A DNA stretch of 64,000 nucleotides from Clavaria fumosa (taxonomy: Eukaryota > Basidiomycota > Agaricomycetes > Agaricales > Clavariaceae), in assembly GCA_951802425.1 (NCBI GenBank), contig OX637800.1, positions 3,286,001-3,350,000 on the forward strand, written 5' to 3'. The notes below the pieces were generated by a model that was given only the letters and a program-made list of their open reading frames with translations, was not told the DNA's origin and did not search any database. The translations under genes were made by a program, and so were the position numbers. Numbering within the stretch: the first letter of the stretch is position 1; every line of letters begins with the position of its first letter. Positions 42,123 to 53,639 of the stretch are shown here, in pieces.

Positions 42123-45100
42123 CTAGTAGTACTTTAACAGCGATGCGATGAGAAACTCTTGAGAACACTCTTTGCTTCCAGAAAAGTAGGCAAGTATAGG
42201 TGCTTGGATATCTAAGCTGAACCCATCTGCCTTTTCGCCGGCGCTTCCATCATCATCACTTGGTCTTGAATCTGGACTGCTCGACGAGGCGCTAGCGTTG
42301 CTCTCGTTGTCATCAGCCCCAGGTGTTTGAGAGTCCTCGTTAGAACGGCGACTTCGTCTACCACGCCGATCGCGGCCGCGATTGTCATCCGTCTCCTTCC
42401 CCTTTCCCGAGAGATGCTGCTTCTTGTCGCCCTCCCTGAGTTGCCCGCCATCGTTCGGTTCTAACCCATCATTTGCGTTCTCTCGTTCCAAGGTAAGGAT
42501 CCCGGCATCCTGTAATTCAGGGGTGGGACGTGTTGAAATGCCAAAGTGTTCATCGTAAGCGACGAACACACCGCTTGGCGGTAGCATGCGAGCTTGTGAC
42601 GCAACCGCTGAAGTGGGTAAAGGTGGTTGCGTCTCGGTCCTAGGAAGCCCTTCTGCAACTCTCTCAGTGAACTCTTGCGATGGCGTGATGAGAGAAACTA
42701 AGATGGGGGCTGCAACATTCGCAAGCTCAACCACAAGAGTTGAAAGAAACAAACTGTCAAGGTCAGAAGAGATGCGGAATGCAATCATCTGAACTTCACG
42801 AATAAGGCCGCCATCAGAATCCTGCAGAAATCCAACCTGCGCCACGGCATGTGCGATGCCGCGCTCTTTGAATATTCTATCAAAGGATGCACTGCGATGC
42901 CGGAGAATCCGTAAAGCATCTTGAGCCACGTGTATGAACTGTAACAGGCCGGCGCGAGCAGGAACAGGGCTGGGATGCGAGGCAGCACAAGCAGCGGCTG
43001 CATCTGCCAGCCTTCGCTGGATGACCGCCGAGTCGGACTCATCACTCCGTGCCAGTTGAAGCGCCTCCTGGAAAGCCGCTGTAGCTTCCGCAACATCCAG
43101 GTCGCTTCCGAAACGTCTGAATCGCGACATGCGGACGTCGCCCAGTCCAATCAATATGGCCGTCCTATCGCGTGCCAGGCCTTCACACTCGAGACTTAGA
43201 GCTCGATTCGCAAGGATGTCGGCCTCTTCAAGGTCTTTGATATCACCGAGATACCCAAAAAGACGTAAGAGACAGCAAGACAGCTCCTGCATTGCAAGCC
43301 GTACCACGACTTGGTTCGACAACTCAAGAACAAGAATCCTTCTGCACGTGGCGACAGCGTCCTCCAAGTCCTCGATGTTGCCTAGCAACTCAAAGCGAGT
43401 GCGTAGGGCCAGGCTTTGGCAACACATGATAGCTGGTACGTCGGGATGGTCGGGGAGAAGGGTAGCCAGCGCGTCGGCACTGCGTCCGACTGCCACTTGT
43501 ATGTCTTCCGCGACCTTGAGGTATTAGAAACCGGAGCAGATGAAGAGTACTCTGCGCGAAGAGGTAGAGTCCATGGCAGGAGTCTCGAGGATCAGAGAGC
43601 GTAACAGTCGTTGTGCTCCATTTGATGGCTTCATCAATGTCATGAATGCGTCGCAAGATCTCGAAGCGCAGACCAAGGTGTAAACCGAGGCTTGCAGAAG
43701 GCGCAAAGACATGAGACTGATCACCTTTAGCAAGGGAATCTCTTGCAGATAGTATTGCTCTTTCAATATGTGCGAGGCTATGAGAATGCCTGAACTTAAA
43801 AACCAATGAGCAAATGGAGTGCAAAGCTGCGCTATCCCAAATGCTCCCACGGGTTGCCATAATTGAAAGAGGTTCAATACCCTCCCCATTATGTTGATCA
43901 GCCTGGACATTGGCGGTCACAATGGAAGGGCCAGAAAAGGAGCCTTCTCTGCAGATTGCACATATGCGTAAGTGAAGATTTGCATCAGAGCTGCGATAAA
44001 GCAAATGGATACCTTTTTACTCCATCCTCTCTCTCTCCGCCACCGGAAGTATTGTCGACAATATTTCCGTCACCAGACGGCACACCCACAATGCAATCGG
44101 GCGCATTAGATGACCCAGTCACCATTAGGTTTAAATCGCCGACGATGACGTCAATAGGCAATCGCTGCTTCGGTTGACTGCGCCAGCAGCGTTGAAAGAG
44201 TTGCCATAAGCTGTCATCGAGTAATGGCAGACCAACGGGACGTGTAGGCCGTAAGCCGTTTAGAATAACAGACGAGAAGCTTAAGGCTTCCACACCCGGG
44301 AATGGTTGTTTGCCAGTGAGAAGCTATTCGCAAATCAGTTCATGTGCGCGTAGCTAGCAAGCGACCAAGATTAACCTGCAACGAAGTCATCGCCCACCCA
44401 TAAATATCGCAAGCAGTCGTGAGCAGTGGATTGACACTGAACAGTTCTGGCGCCATCCACTGGTATATCTCAAACACCAAATCATACCCCTCAAATGGCG
44501 CTTTGCCTTCGTCGTCAAGAACCTGAGAATAATGCTCAATCGATATCTTGCTTCAACGAGGAAGTATGAGGTTCACCTGTGCAAATGAAAAGCCGGTCAG
44601 CTGAGCCCTACCACTGTCGGAGACCAAGACATTGAACTAAAGTTTGAAATCGGAGTCATTGTGGACACGATGGTTGACAGAGAACTGGAAAAACTTACAC
44701 CTGTGAGACCTCCATGCGCTATTGGCGGTTGCAGCCCGTGGAGGTACGACAAACCTCGCGCGATGTCCACGATCTGTCGGACCACCGGTATTACAAATGG
44801 CACATGGAAGTACATATATTGCAACTGACAAGTCCTCGAGGATCAACTTCAGGATGCATACTAGTGTATGTCATTGCGTTGCCATTTCTCATCCACGGTG
44901 AGATGATGGAGCTGAAACAACTCATTGATTGCACTCCAATAGCATGGTAACACTTACATTTCTATGGTATCATATCCAACACCGTAGAATGGTATAATGA
45001 ATGCACTGCGTAGTCGTTGATGAATACTGGCTTGTTTCATGAAACGCTGTAAATAATTCGATCAGAATGTCTCGTATGGCCTGATGGGACCACTCACATG

Positions 45101-46156
45101 TATGGCTTGCTCAATCGCTGGAGAAAGTCTCTCCTTCAAGCGCTCTTGTGACACACATCGGAGAACTTTGACAGACTCTTTCATGGCCAAGGTATTTGCC
45201 TTCGTACACATCGAAGAGCAGTCCATCGGAAACCGCGCTTCCACTTTGGCGCATAAAGATCTTGTCTGATAAAATGGTGAGTTTATCCTCTTCACCATAT
45301 GTGGGAAGTGTATCATGGCCTTTGTGGAGTCTGGCCGGCCTATCCATGATGTGCTTGGCGTGTTTGGCTCCAAGATTACTGAAATTTGATGCACCAGATT
45401 GTAGTGACTGAATTTGCTGAGACAGCCCCGTTTAGCACATTATGGATTGGATGAGCAGGCGCTGACCTCCATGATTTCCGGGATTTGTCGTTGTACAGCC
45501 AGTCTCAAGTCCGTGATTTCCAACAGCGTCCGCTCCTGTGAGTCTAAGAGTAGACGCAACATTTCAAAGAGTTCGCCTTTCTCTTCCACGTTCGCTCTCT
45601 TCATATCCTCATTCTGTTGAAGGAGAGCAAGTGATGCAGACGTCTGCAACCATTGATCGGAAACAAAAGTGGTTAGATAACAAGGAGGGGGGAACAGGAG
45701 CCCGACACGCACTCGTAGGTCTGAAGTGCACTCATCTAACTCTCGTGCGTACTGCCGCAGCACTTCAGCGATTTCCACAGATTTAAGGATTGCTCTGAAG
45801 CCATCGATTTCCCTCAAGTGCATCGCTCCAACTAGGACTGCTTCCATTTTCCTGTGAAGCGACAGAAGGATGAGAAAGAGGCCGCTGAAACCTCGTTGAA
45901 GATTACCTGGAGAGGGCGCTCAGAGACTCGCGAAACCGATGGTTCTCTTGGAGACTTGGTATAATGTCCTCAATTTCAGCCATGATCGTAGCACAACGGA
46001 CAGCAAGGCGCATCCATTCCGTTCTATGAGTTTCCAGTATGACTTATCAACAAAGTACCATGCAGCCATGAGAACATACTTATTGGTGGTTGTTGTCTCC
46101 GCAATAACGCTAAGCGGCTTGATAATCGATTTGATAATCGGCGACACAAGGTCCAT
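42123..46156 (-). CDS. MLKL-like protein: N-terminal helical domain, TKL pseudokinase, TPR-like repeats
   Basis: Many exons with 46-64 nt introns; first exons 46156-46080, 46023-45907, 45851 onward, last exon 43495-42123. Residues about 1-175 (MDLVSPIIKSIIKPLSVIAE..., SVEIAEVLRQYARELDECTS) resemble the MLKL N-terminal/HeLo-like four-helix domain, the membrane-acting part of cell-death executors. The kinase domain follows: glycine-loop part DVYEGKYLG, SPWMRNGNAM hinge region, YLHG, APEL, DIYGWAM and CWRSQPKQRL. Both catalytic aspartates are missing: the HGD-L-x-x-x-N loop reads HGGLTGFN and DFG reads TGFS, so it should be a pseudokinase. The C-terminal half has TPR-like helical pairs (LATRFELLG-type, e.g. 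TRFELLGNIEDLEDAVATC) and a disordered acidic tail. One reading-frame break of net two missing bases occurs near 45170, just before the beta-3 lysine. An apparent break near 43530 is a 55-nt intron (43550-43496). Confidence 0.65.
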
Positions 46157-46444
46157 GCTGATGCTGATGAAGTGTGAAGTAAGCCACCGACAAAAGAGGA
46201 AGGGCTGACGGGCATGAGACTGACATTCCGACCGGTGACATCTGTAGAAAAGGAAAGTCAAGTTGTTGGAAATCAAGCGGAGTACGAAAAGTTTATTTTA
46301 CTTTTTCAGCCACGTGCATCGCACGATGCTGCTCAATTACTTGACTGAGCAGTAAGTAAAGTTTTTTACACTATCTTATATGACTTTTGTATTGACATGG
46401 GCACTTGTAGATACAATATGTTTCAGGTAGCTAGTCCTACTTCC

Positions 46445-47277
46445 TGTTAAGATCTGATTCTTTGCTGCAAAGAGGGAGGAGGGGTGGTGTAGAGGAGACC
46501 AAAAAGGGCAAAGGCGAAGCCGGAGTGGAGTGGAGTCTGGTCGGAGTCTGGATCAGAGTTGCGCAAGGACTTCTCCTCTACACCAAGGAGAAGGACTAGA
46601 AGGGGGTCAAAAGGGGTGGGACTGTGGCCTCAACTTATGGGTTGTGCCACTGTGTGTATACATGTCCCAATTTAACCTTGCTGGTACTTTGCTTTCCAGG
46701 ACAAGGAAGGACGAAGTCTGAAGGGAAATTGCCCAGAGTCTGTTGGAGTCCACTGGAGTTTTGCGGAACTCATCAGGACTGTCGAGAACAGTGAGGACAA
46801 AGTCCCTTAACGCACAGACCAAGTGGCAAGGACCAGAAATAATGTTAATATTCGAACTGGGGATTGTGGGGATACATGGGGGCTTATATGCTACTAGGGT
46901 AGGGCATAGGGCAGACTGTGAAACATGAGTATATCAAATATCTACAATAATTTCACCTGAGGAGTGGGAAAGGCATAGATGATACATGTAAGGCAAAGAA
47001 TAACTTCCCATGGGCAGTGGGCATCGACCCATAGGTTGCTAACCATGGACTAGCACCAAGGAACATGCTAGAAACAAAGTCCATTCGGTCCAAAGGACCA
47101 ATATCGAAGTCTGATGAAAGTCCAGACTGGAGTTTTGGACCCTGGAGCAGAGTTGGAGTGGAATCGGAGTGGAGGTGTCGGAGTTGGAGCGGAGATGCGT
47201 CAGAGATGTATTGGAGGTATTCTGGAGGTATTGAAGGTGATTAGGGGTGTTCTGGGTGACTGGATAGGACCATGACA
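46445..47277 (+). repeat. LTR-like copy 1 (833 bp)
   Basis: Starts TGTTAAGATCTGATTC and ends CCATGACA. It is a close relative (roughly 90% by eye) of 49612-50447 throughout, with differences scattered. It begins about 290 bp upstream of the MLKL-like gene's ATG. On the minus strand a purine-rich AAGAGGGGGATAC adjoins its right end. Strand assignment is arbitrary. Confidence 0.7.
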
Positions 47278-49611
47278 GTATCCCCCTCTTAGGGTCGAGC
47301 CCTCGAGACCCTTAAGTCACTGTATTTCACTGTGTGGGTTGGAGAGAGTTGGAGCTGGAGGTGAGGTTGGAGAGGGTGGAACTGGAGCTGGAGTTGGAGT
47401 CGGAGGTCTGGAGCAGGTCGGAGATGGTGCAGAGGGTGTCGGAGATGTGAAGCGGAGGTGTGGAGCTGAGAGCATCGGAGTTTTGGGGGTTCAGAGTTTT
47501 GGAGCAGAGGTGTGGAGGTGAGGGAGTCGGAGTTTTGGAGGTTCAGAATGGTGGCGTGGAGTAGCGGAGGTAGCAGAGTCGGAGTTGGAGCAGCGGAGAG
47601 GAGGAGTGGAGGTAGTGGAGTTGGAGTTGGAGCAGCGGAGTGAAGGAGCAGAGGTAGCAGAGTGTGTGGAATCAGAGTTGGAGTGGAGGAATCAGAGAAG
47701 CAGAGGTGCGGAGATTCAGAGTTTTGGAGCAGAGGTGCAGAGGTAGCAGAGTTGGAGTCGGAGTAGCGGAGCAGTGGTGCAGAGGTGCGGAGGTGTGGAG
47801 CGGAAGTACGGAGGTGCGGAGCGGAGGTGCGGAGGTAGCGTAGTGTGGAGGGGGAGGCCAGAAAAGATCGGAGATGCTGGGAGGCTGTGAGGACCTATTG
47901 TAAGTTCACTCACCCCCCCCTCCTACAAAAATTTTTTATCTTAAGAAAAATTTTTCTAAGTTTTACTAAGGGATTGTGAAGAAGTGGGCTAGAGTAGACA
48001 GAAGAGTAGAACAAAAACAGGAAACAAGGAGTGTTGGAGTTGTACAAAAGGCAACATTGTATGGAACAAGATTTTGGAGTTTTGTAAAGTCAAGAAAAGT
48101 GAGGGAATCAAAAGTATCAAAAAGATGAAAAAAAAAGAGTTTTGGAGAGTTGGAATTCATGGAGATTGGAGCAACAGGAAACATAAGGACATAGGAAGCA
48201 TAACAATGTAGCAAAGGAACATAATTTTGGAATTTCGGAGTTTTTGGAGCATTGGAGGAAGGCGGAATCTTGGAGTTTCGGAGATGCGGAGTCTGTGAAT
48301 GTGAGTGCGGAGTGGTCCAGAGCTGTGCGGAGATGTGGCATGGAGGTCCAAGACCATGTCAGAGGAGTTCGGAGTAGTTCAGAGTAGCAAGGATTGCATG
48401 AGCAACCTCACTGGACAGATGTGTTCACAAGATAGCAATCCTGAGAAATGGTGATGCAACCACAGTGGGGAGCATCCAGAATTGGGTCCAGATTCGGACT
48501 CGCTGCAGCAAGGATAGAATCGGAGTCCCAGAGTCAGAGTTCCGGAGTAGGTCCAGAGTATGCACTGGCCAAGCACCCATCGGAGTCCATGCCCGGATCG
48601 GGCCGGAGTTGGATCGGAGTTTCAGAGTCAGATTTCTGTGAGTGTGGGAGTCCTCGAATTGTTAGGCTTGTACACTGGACAATCAGTGGATTGTATATGG
48701 TACAGCCAGGTGTCCAAAGGACCAAGTCACACAAGGGGACAAGATCAGAGTTCAGAGGGCCATGTCGAGACAAGACAGTGGGCCACGAAGCAAGACAAAG
48801 TGTCCAGAGTTCGGAGTTCCGGATTTCGGAGGTCCGGAGTTTGACAGTCTGGAGTTTGGGGGTCTGGGGTTTGGAACTTCCAAGCTTGGCATTTGGCATT
48901 TCCTGTCTCGGAGTTTCACAACATGGTAATCCATGAAGGAAACGAGCACAAGGAAAGCTCAAAAAGGAGCAATATCGGAGTTCCAGTGTTCAGAGGTTTG
49001 GAGTTTTGTGGGTCTGGAGCTTGGAGTTTGGCATTTCCCGTCTCGGAGTTTCACAACATGGTAATCCACAAAGGAAATGAGCACAAAGAAAGCACAAACA
49101 AGAGCCAGAGACTGGATATCCAGCATTCCCCATCTCGGAGTGGCCAGAGACAGAGTCCGGATATCCGGAGTTCAGAGTTTCCCATCTTGAAGCCTCGCAA
49201 CATGGGATACGAAGGAGGCAAGCCAGGGAGAACCCAGGAATAGGGGGCCAGAGTTCGGAAGTCCAGCATTTGGTGTTTTCCTGCCTCAAATCTCTCAACA
49301 TGAAGGAGAAGAGCTAAGGAGCACTATGAATTATTGGCTGGAGTTTGGAAAATGTCCTAGTTGTATCGCCGTGGACAGATGGCTTGTGGCAAATCCAGGT
49401 CCGGAGCAAATGCACACGAAGTGCACTCAAACGGACCGGAGTTTCGGAGCGGAGTTCAGATCAGAGGTGCAGATCAGAGGTGTTGATTGGAGGTGCGGAT
49501 TGGAGGTGTGGATCGGACCTTTGGCTTTTGCAGCAAGGAGCAAGGCAAGCAGCAGCACAAAGGGCAAGCAAAAGACCAGTTGTATACATGAGGTTGTTAG
49601 TTCGAATATAC
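47278..49611. repeat. GGAG-rich degenerate repeat DNA between two LTR-like copies
   Basis: 2.3 kb dominated by GGAGTTGGAGC, GCGGAGGTGCGGAG and TTCGGAGTTC variants, without Pol-like coding sequence. A pair of about 130-bp direct repeats (around TTTCACAACATGGTAATCCA at 48915 and 49050) is included. It may be the inside of a non-autonomous element or expanded simple repeat. Confidence 0.6.
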
Positions 49612-50447
49612 TGTTATGATCTGATTCTTTGCTCCAAAAAGGGGTAGGAGGGGTAGTGTAGAGGAGACCAAAAAGGGCAAAGGCAAAGCTGGAGCGGAGC
49701 AGAGTCCGTTCAGAGTCTGGATCGGAGTTGCATGAGGACTTCTCCTCTACACCAAGGGAGAGAACTAGAAGGGGGTCAAAGGGGTGTGGTACTGTGGCCT
49801 CAACTTATGGGTTGTGCCACCGCATGTATATGTGTCCCAATTTAACCTTGCTGGTACTTTGCTTTCCAGGACAAGGAAGGACAAAGTCCAAAGGGAAATC
49901 GCCCAGAGTCCATCAGAGTCCACCGGAGTTTTGTGGAACTCGTCAGGACTGTCGAGAACAGTGAGGACAAAGTCCCTTAACGCATGGACCAAGTGGCAAG
50001 GACCAGAAATAACGTTAATATTCGAACTGAGGATCATGGAGATACATGGGGGCTTATATGCTTCTAGGGTAGGGCATAGGGCAGACTGTGAAACATGAGT
50101 ATATCAAATATCTACAATAATATCACCTGAGGAGTGGGAAAGGCATAGATGATACATGTAAGGCAAAGAATAACTTCCCATGGGCAGTGGGCATCGACCC
50201 ATAGGTTGCTAACCATGGACTAGCACCAAGGAACATGCTAGAAACAAAGTCCATTTGGTCTGAAGGACCAATATCGAAGTCTGATGAAAGTCCGGACCAG
50301 AGTTTCAGACCCCAGAGCGGAGTTGGAGTAGAATCGGAGTGGAGGTGCCGGAGTTGGAGCGGAGATGCGTCAGAGATGTATTGGAGGTATTCCAGAGGTA
50401 TTGAAGGTGATTAGGGGTGTTCTGGGTGACTGGATAGGACCGTGACA
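49612..50447 (+). repeat. LTR-like copy 2 (836 bp), next to the Copia Gag
   Basis: Starts TGTTATGATCTGATTC and ends CCGTGACA. The Copia Gag frame begins 70 bp after its right end, so it probably is that element's 5' LTR. However CTCCCCCCCC directly after it would read as a polypurine tract on the other strand. No 5-bp target duplication joins this LTR to copy 1 (CTTCC against CTCCC), so the arrangement probably came from recombination. Confidence 0.65.
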
Positions 50448-50517
50448 CTCCCCCCCCTTTCAGTATGGATTACCAACTGAGCAATACAATACGTTTCAGA
50501 TCTATTTTCTTTAGATT

Positions 50518-53510
50518 ATGAGACCTGGACCTCAAAATAAAGACCCTGTTGCCCCACAAAGCTCCCCATTCACAATAATAAAACTTCCCAATGATGGTTC
50601 GAATTGGCCCGACTACAAGTTGAAGGCACAAACCGCTATGGGAGCAAAAGGCTTGATCAGACATGTTGAAGGGACTGCGAGGAGACCATTACCTTTTGAT
50701 ATCAAGAACAGTCGACCCATCTCAGAACTCGGTAAACTCACCACTCACACTGAAATCCTAGACCTAGAGTGAGCAATAGACGAGTATGAGCAAAAAGAAT
50801 ACACGGCACATCACATAATGCTCACCACAGTGTCCCCACGACTCACTACTATGCTCAGGGCCAATACGACTGCCGCCAACATGTGGCAAGCAATAGTCAT
50901 GGATGCTACGAAAAAGAGCAAGGTACATAAGGTCGATACACACTGTTGGTTGCAGGAACTTCGTTTCCAGGAAGGTGGTGACGTACATGCACACCTTAAT
51001 GTGATGACGAACCTGCAAGACGAACTGGCAGGAATAGGAGCGCCTGTCAACAATGAGGATTTTGCGACGTTAGCTTACCTCTCAGTTACTGCCCACTCCT
51101 TCAATCTGTCCTACATGCTGCGGACATGAATGAAAAGCCTGTTGACCCAATGCACTTGATCAGAATAGTCCTTGAGGAAAATCATCAGTGGGACATCACT
51201 CACGGACTATCGAAATCAGGCCAGGCTGCTTTCCAAACCAATAGAAACCATCAGAAAGGAAGAGGAAACAAGAATTCAGGCCAATCAAAGCATTGCAATA
51301 ACTGTAAACGCACCAATCATAACATAGAAGACTGCTTTGTGAAAGGAGGACCCAAGGAAGGCCAACACCCTCCCTGGGCCAGGAGCAAACAAGGCGGAGC
51401 GAGCGCTGCGATGACGAGTGGGAAGAAAGAAGATACGGACGAATGGGTGTCATTTACCTGTACTTCAACCCCCACGGACATCGCTGCTAAGGCAACTCAT
51501 CACTGTTCACACATCACCTGTTCCTTGATAGTGGCGCTACTGCCCACTTTACCTCTTTGAGAGAAAAGCTAGTGAACTTCCGGAACACGCATCCCAGGCC
51601 AGTCACAGCAGCCGATGGAGGCGAGTTTAATGGTGTGGGTTGCAGCGACATGCCTTTGGAAGTGATGAATGGGTCAAAGACTTCAAAACTCCTCCTGAAG
51701 GACATCGTTTACTCACCTAAACTCGTGTTCACTCTCGTCTCCATCGGGCACCTAGACGATTTGGGGTGTACTGCCACATTTGGAAACGGTTACTGCACCA
51801 TCAGGCATTCTGATGGAAGAGAAGTCACATGTGTCAAGAAAATCAATGGCCTGTACCAACTAAATGGTACTACACACAAACACGACCCATTACACCCCAA
51901 TGCGGCCACACAAAAGCTCTCAATAACCGAGGCGCACCGTATGCTGGGCCACATCAACGTCAGCAGTGTCAGACATGCAATAAAAAGTGGAAAAATCACT
52001 GGGATTTTTTTTTTTCTTTCTTTTTTTTTTTTCTCCCTCGTTTATACTCCTATTGGGGCTTTGGCCCTATGTTAGAGTAGTCTACAAGTGTATCTGTCTA
52101 AGTTTCTGCGTGATGAGAGGCTGCGTCATGTGGTGTACGATAATGTCGACTCCCCGTTTGGTGTGTAAGTAGGTAAGTAGAAAAGGGGCAGAGCCGGGTG
52201 CATTAAAAAACCCTCAGCATGAGGGAAAAAGCTACCGGGTGCCGTTCGAAGTTTACATACTGTGCTAGCAGGGTTGTGGTGTGGCGGGTGGAAAGGGTGA
52301 CGGTGCGGGTGGTTCGGCATGGTGTGGTGTCTCCTAGCTCGTTCGGTCGGTCGCCTGGTGCGTGTGTGCGCGTGAGTGCTACGTGTCTTGTGTCGTGAGT
52401 CGCGTTGCGAGCCATGCGTCGTGCGTCCTGCGTCGTGCTGTCTTGTGTCGGTTCATGCCCATGTTGTTTACATTGCGGGGATTGTTATTTGACGTCCAGT
52501 GGGGTTGTCTCGTCCATCTCCGGCCCCTCGGGCCTGGGGGGCGTCGTGTATGCGGGTCTGCCGGAGTCAGGGGCGGAGTCGTAGTCGCGGTTGGGTCTGA
52601 GCTTGGTTTGCCCAAATTTAGCCACTCTCTTGTGAGAATGGCTCCATCCCCCAACCACAAAGGGAATGTATTTGGGATACAACTTAAGCTGGCTGATGTT
52701 GCTTACCAATCAGCCAACCGACAGAGGATATGTCCTCTCAGGCCAGAACAGGGAGACTGTCCCTGTCTGCCACAGTCCAGGTATTGCTACCCTTCCTGTT
52801 ACCCCCCACGTGCTTCGCTTGTTACTTAATCAATGTGCGGGACCTTCCATTGTTTGTGTTAGTTGGTTTGGTTTGGGTGTGCACATGACCAGCAATGTGC
52901 GGATCCGCCACGTGTGGGAGCTCTCTGTCTTGCCATGTTTGACCGGGCTGGAAGATTGCCCGGAGTCCACATGACTAACCACCTTCCCAAAATGGGAAGG
53001 CACCAGGTGTCCTGTCAGCCAATTGGCTGTCGGATGGTTTTAAAATGCAATTCCTGAACTTATGTAAGGCCCTTATCATGTGATGTCCCTTTCAGGCAGG
53101 AGTCACTCGGACCATTACCGGATTTCAGAGGAGTTGCACCCCATTCTCCGGATTAGGGCCAAATGCCCATTTGGGGTTACTGGGAATTTATTATGCCCCC
53201 CCAGGGGATCGAACTCATGCATGCAAGTTCGAGCCAGTGACTTCAGGTTTTACCCTTGGGCCATGGGGCCAATCACTGGGATTACACTTGATGAAGACTC
53301 TGAATTTGAGTTCTGCAATGCGTGCACTCAAGCTAAACCTCACCACCAACTGTTCCCCAACCAGGCTCAGAACCGAGCTGAAAACTTCAGCGACCGTGTT
53401 CATACCGATTTATGGGGACCTGCAGCAGTAGAGTCAGTCTCTAGGAGCCGTTACACAGTTGACTTCATCAACTGCGCAACCAACCAATTCAGTCAAAATC
53501 GCCCAATAGA
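50518..53510 (+). pseudogene. Decayed Ty1/Copia Gag-Pol, truncated and split by a retroposon
   Basis: The Gag begins at 50518 (NDGSNWPDYKLKAQTAMGAKG is the UBN2-type start), then runs through a stop at 50770 and another at 51127. A zinc knuckle CNNCKRTNHNIEDC follows. A frameshift near 51525 precedes the protease DSGATAHF. A GAG-pre-integrase-like segment (AHRMLGHINVSSVRHAIKSG) is cut at 52006 and resumes at 53271 with FCNACTQAKPHHQ and HTDLWGP. The element ends soon after; the integrase core, RT and RNase H are absent. It is non-functional. Confidence 0.85.
52007..53270 (-). mobile_element. tRNA-headed, poly(A)-tailed retroposon (1,264 bp)
   Basis: The insert is flanked by a perfect 13-bp duplication AATCACTGGGATT (51994-52006 and 53271-53283) and interrupts the Copia frame exactly. 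On the minus strand it begins GGCCCCATGGCCCAAGGGT, with an A-box-like TGGCCCAAGGGT and a B-box-like GAGTTCGATCCC 50-60 nt later, so the head is tRNA-like. It ends in an A-rich tail (T-rich at 52006-52032 on the plus strand). No LINE reverse transcriptase is present. It resembles a SINE but is unusually long. Confidence 0.75.
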
Positions 53511-53639
53511 AATGGGATACCGGATAGTGAATATCCTCCAGTTCACTTGAACCAGTGGAGTCCAGCAAAAATATTCACATCATGCATTAGTAATGAGTCC
53601 GGCAGAGGATATCCTTTGCCTGAAAGCATGGGTCCAGCG

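Noticed and set aside
43490..43555. Apparent frameshift inside the TPR region of the MLKL-like gene
   Set aside because: A 55-nt GT-AG intron (43550-43496), the same size as neighbouring introns, joins YLFAQ to AVGRSADA in frame.
46445..50447. 46445-50447 as one clean non-autonomous LTR element
   Set aside because: Flanking pentamers differ (CTTCC and CTCCC) and the right LTR directly adjoins a Copia Gag, so the borders of a single element are not supported.
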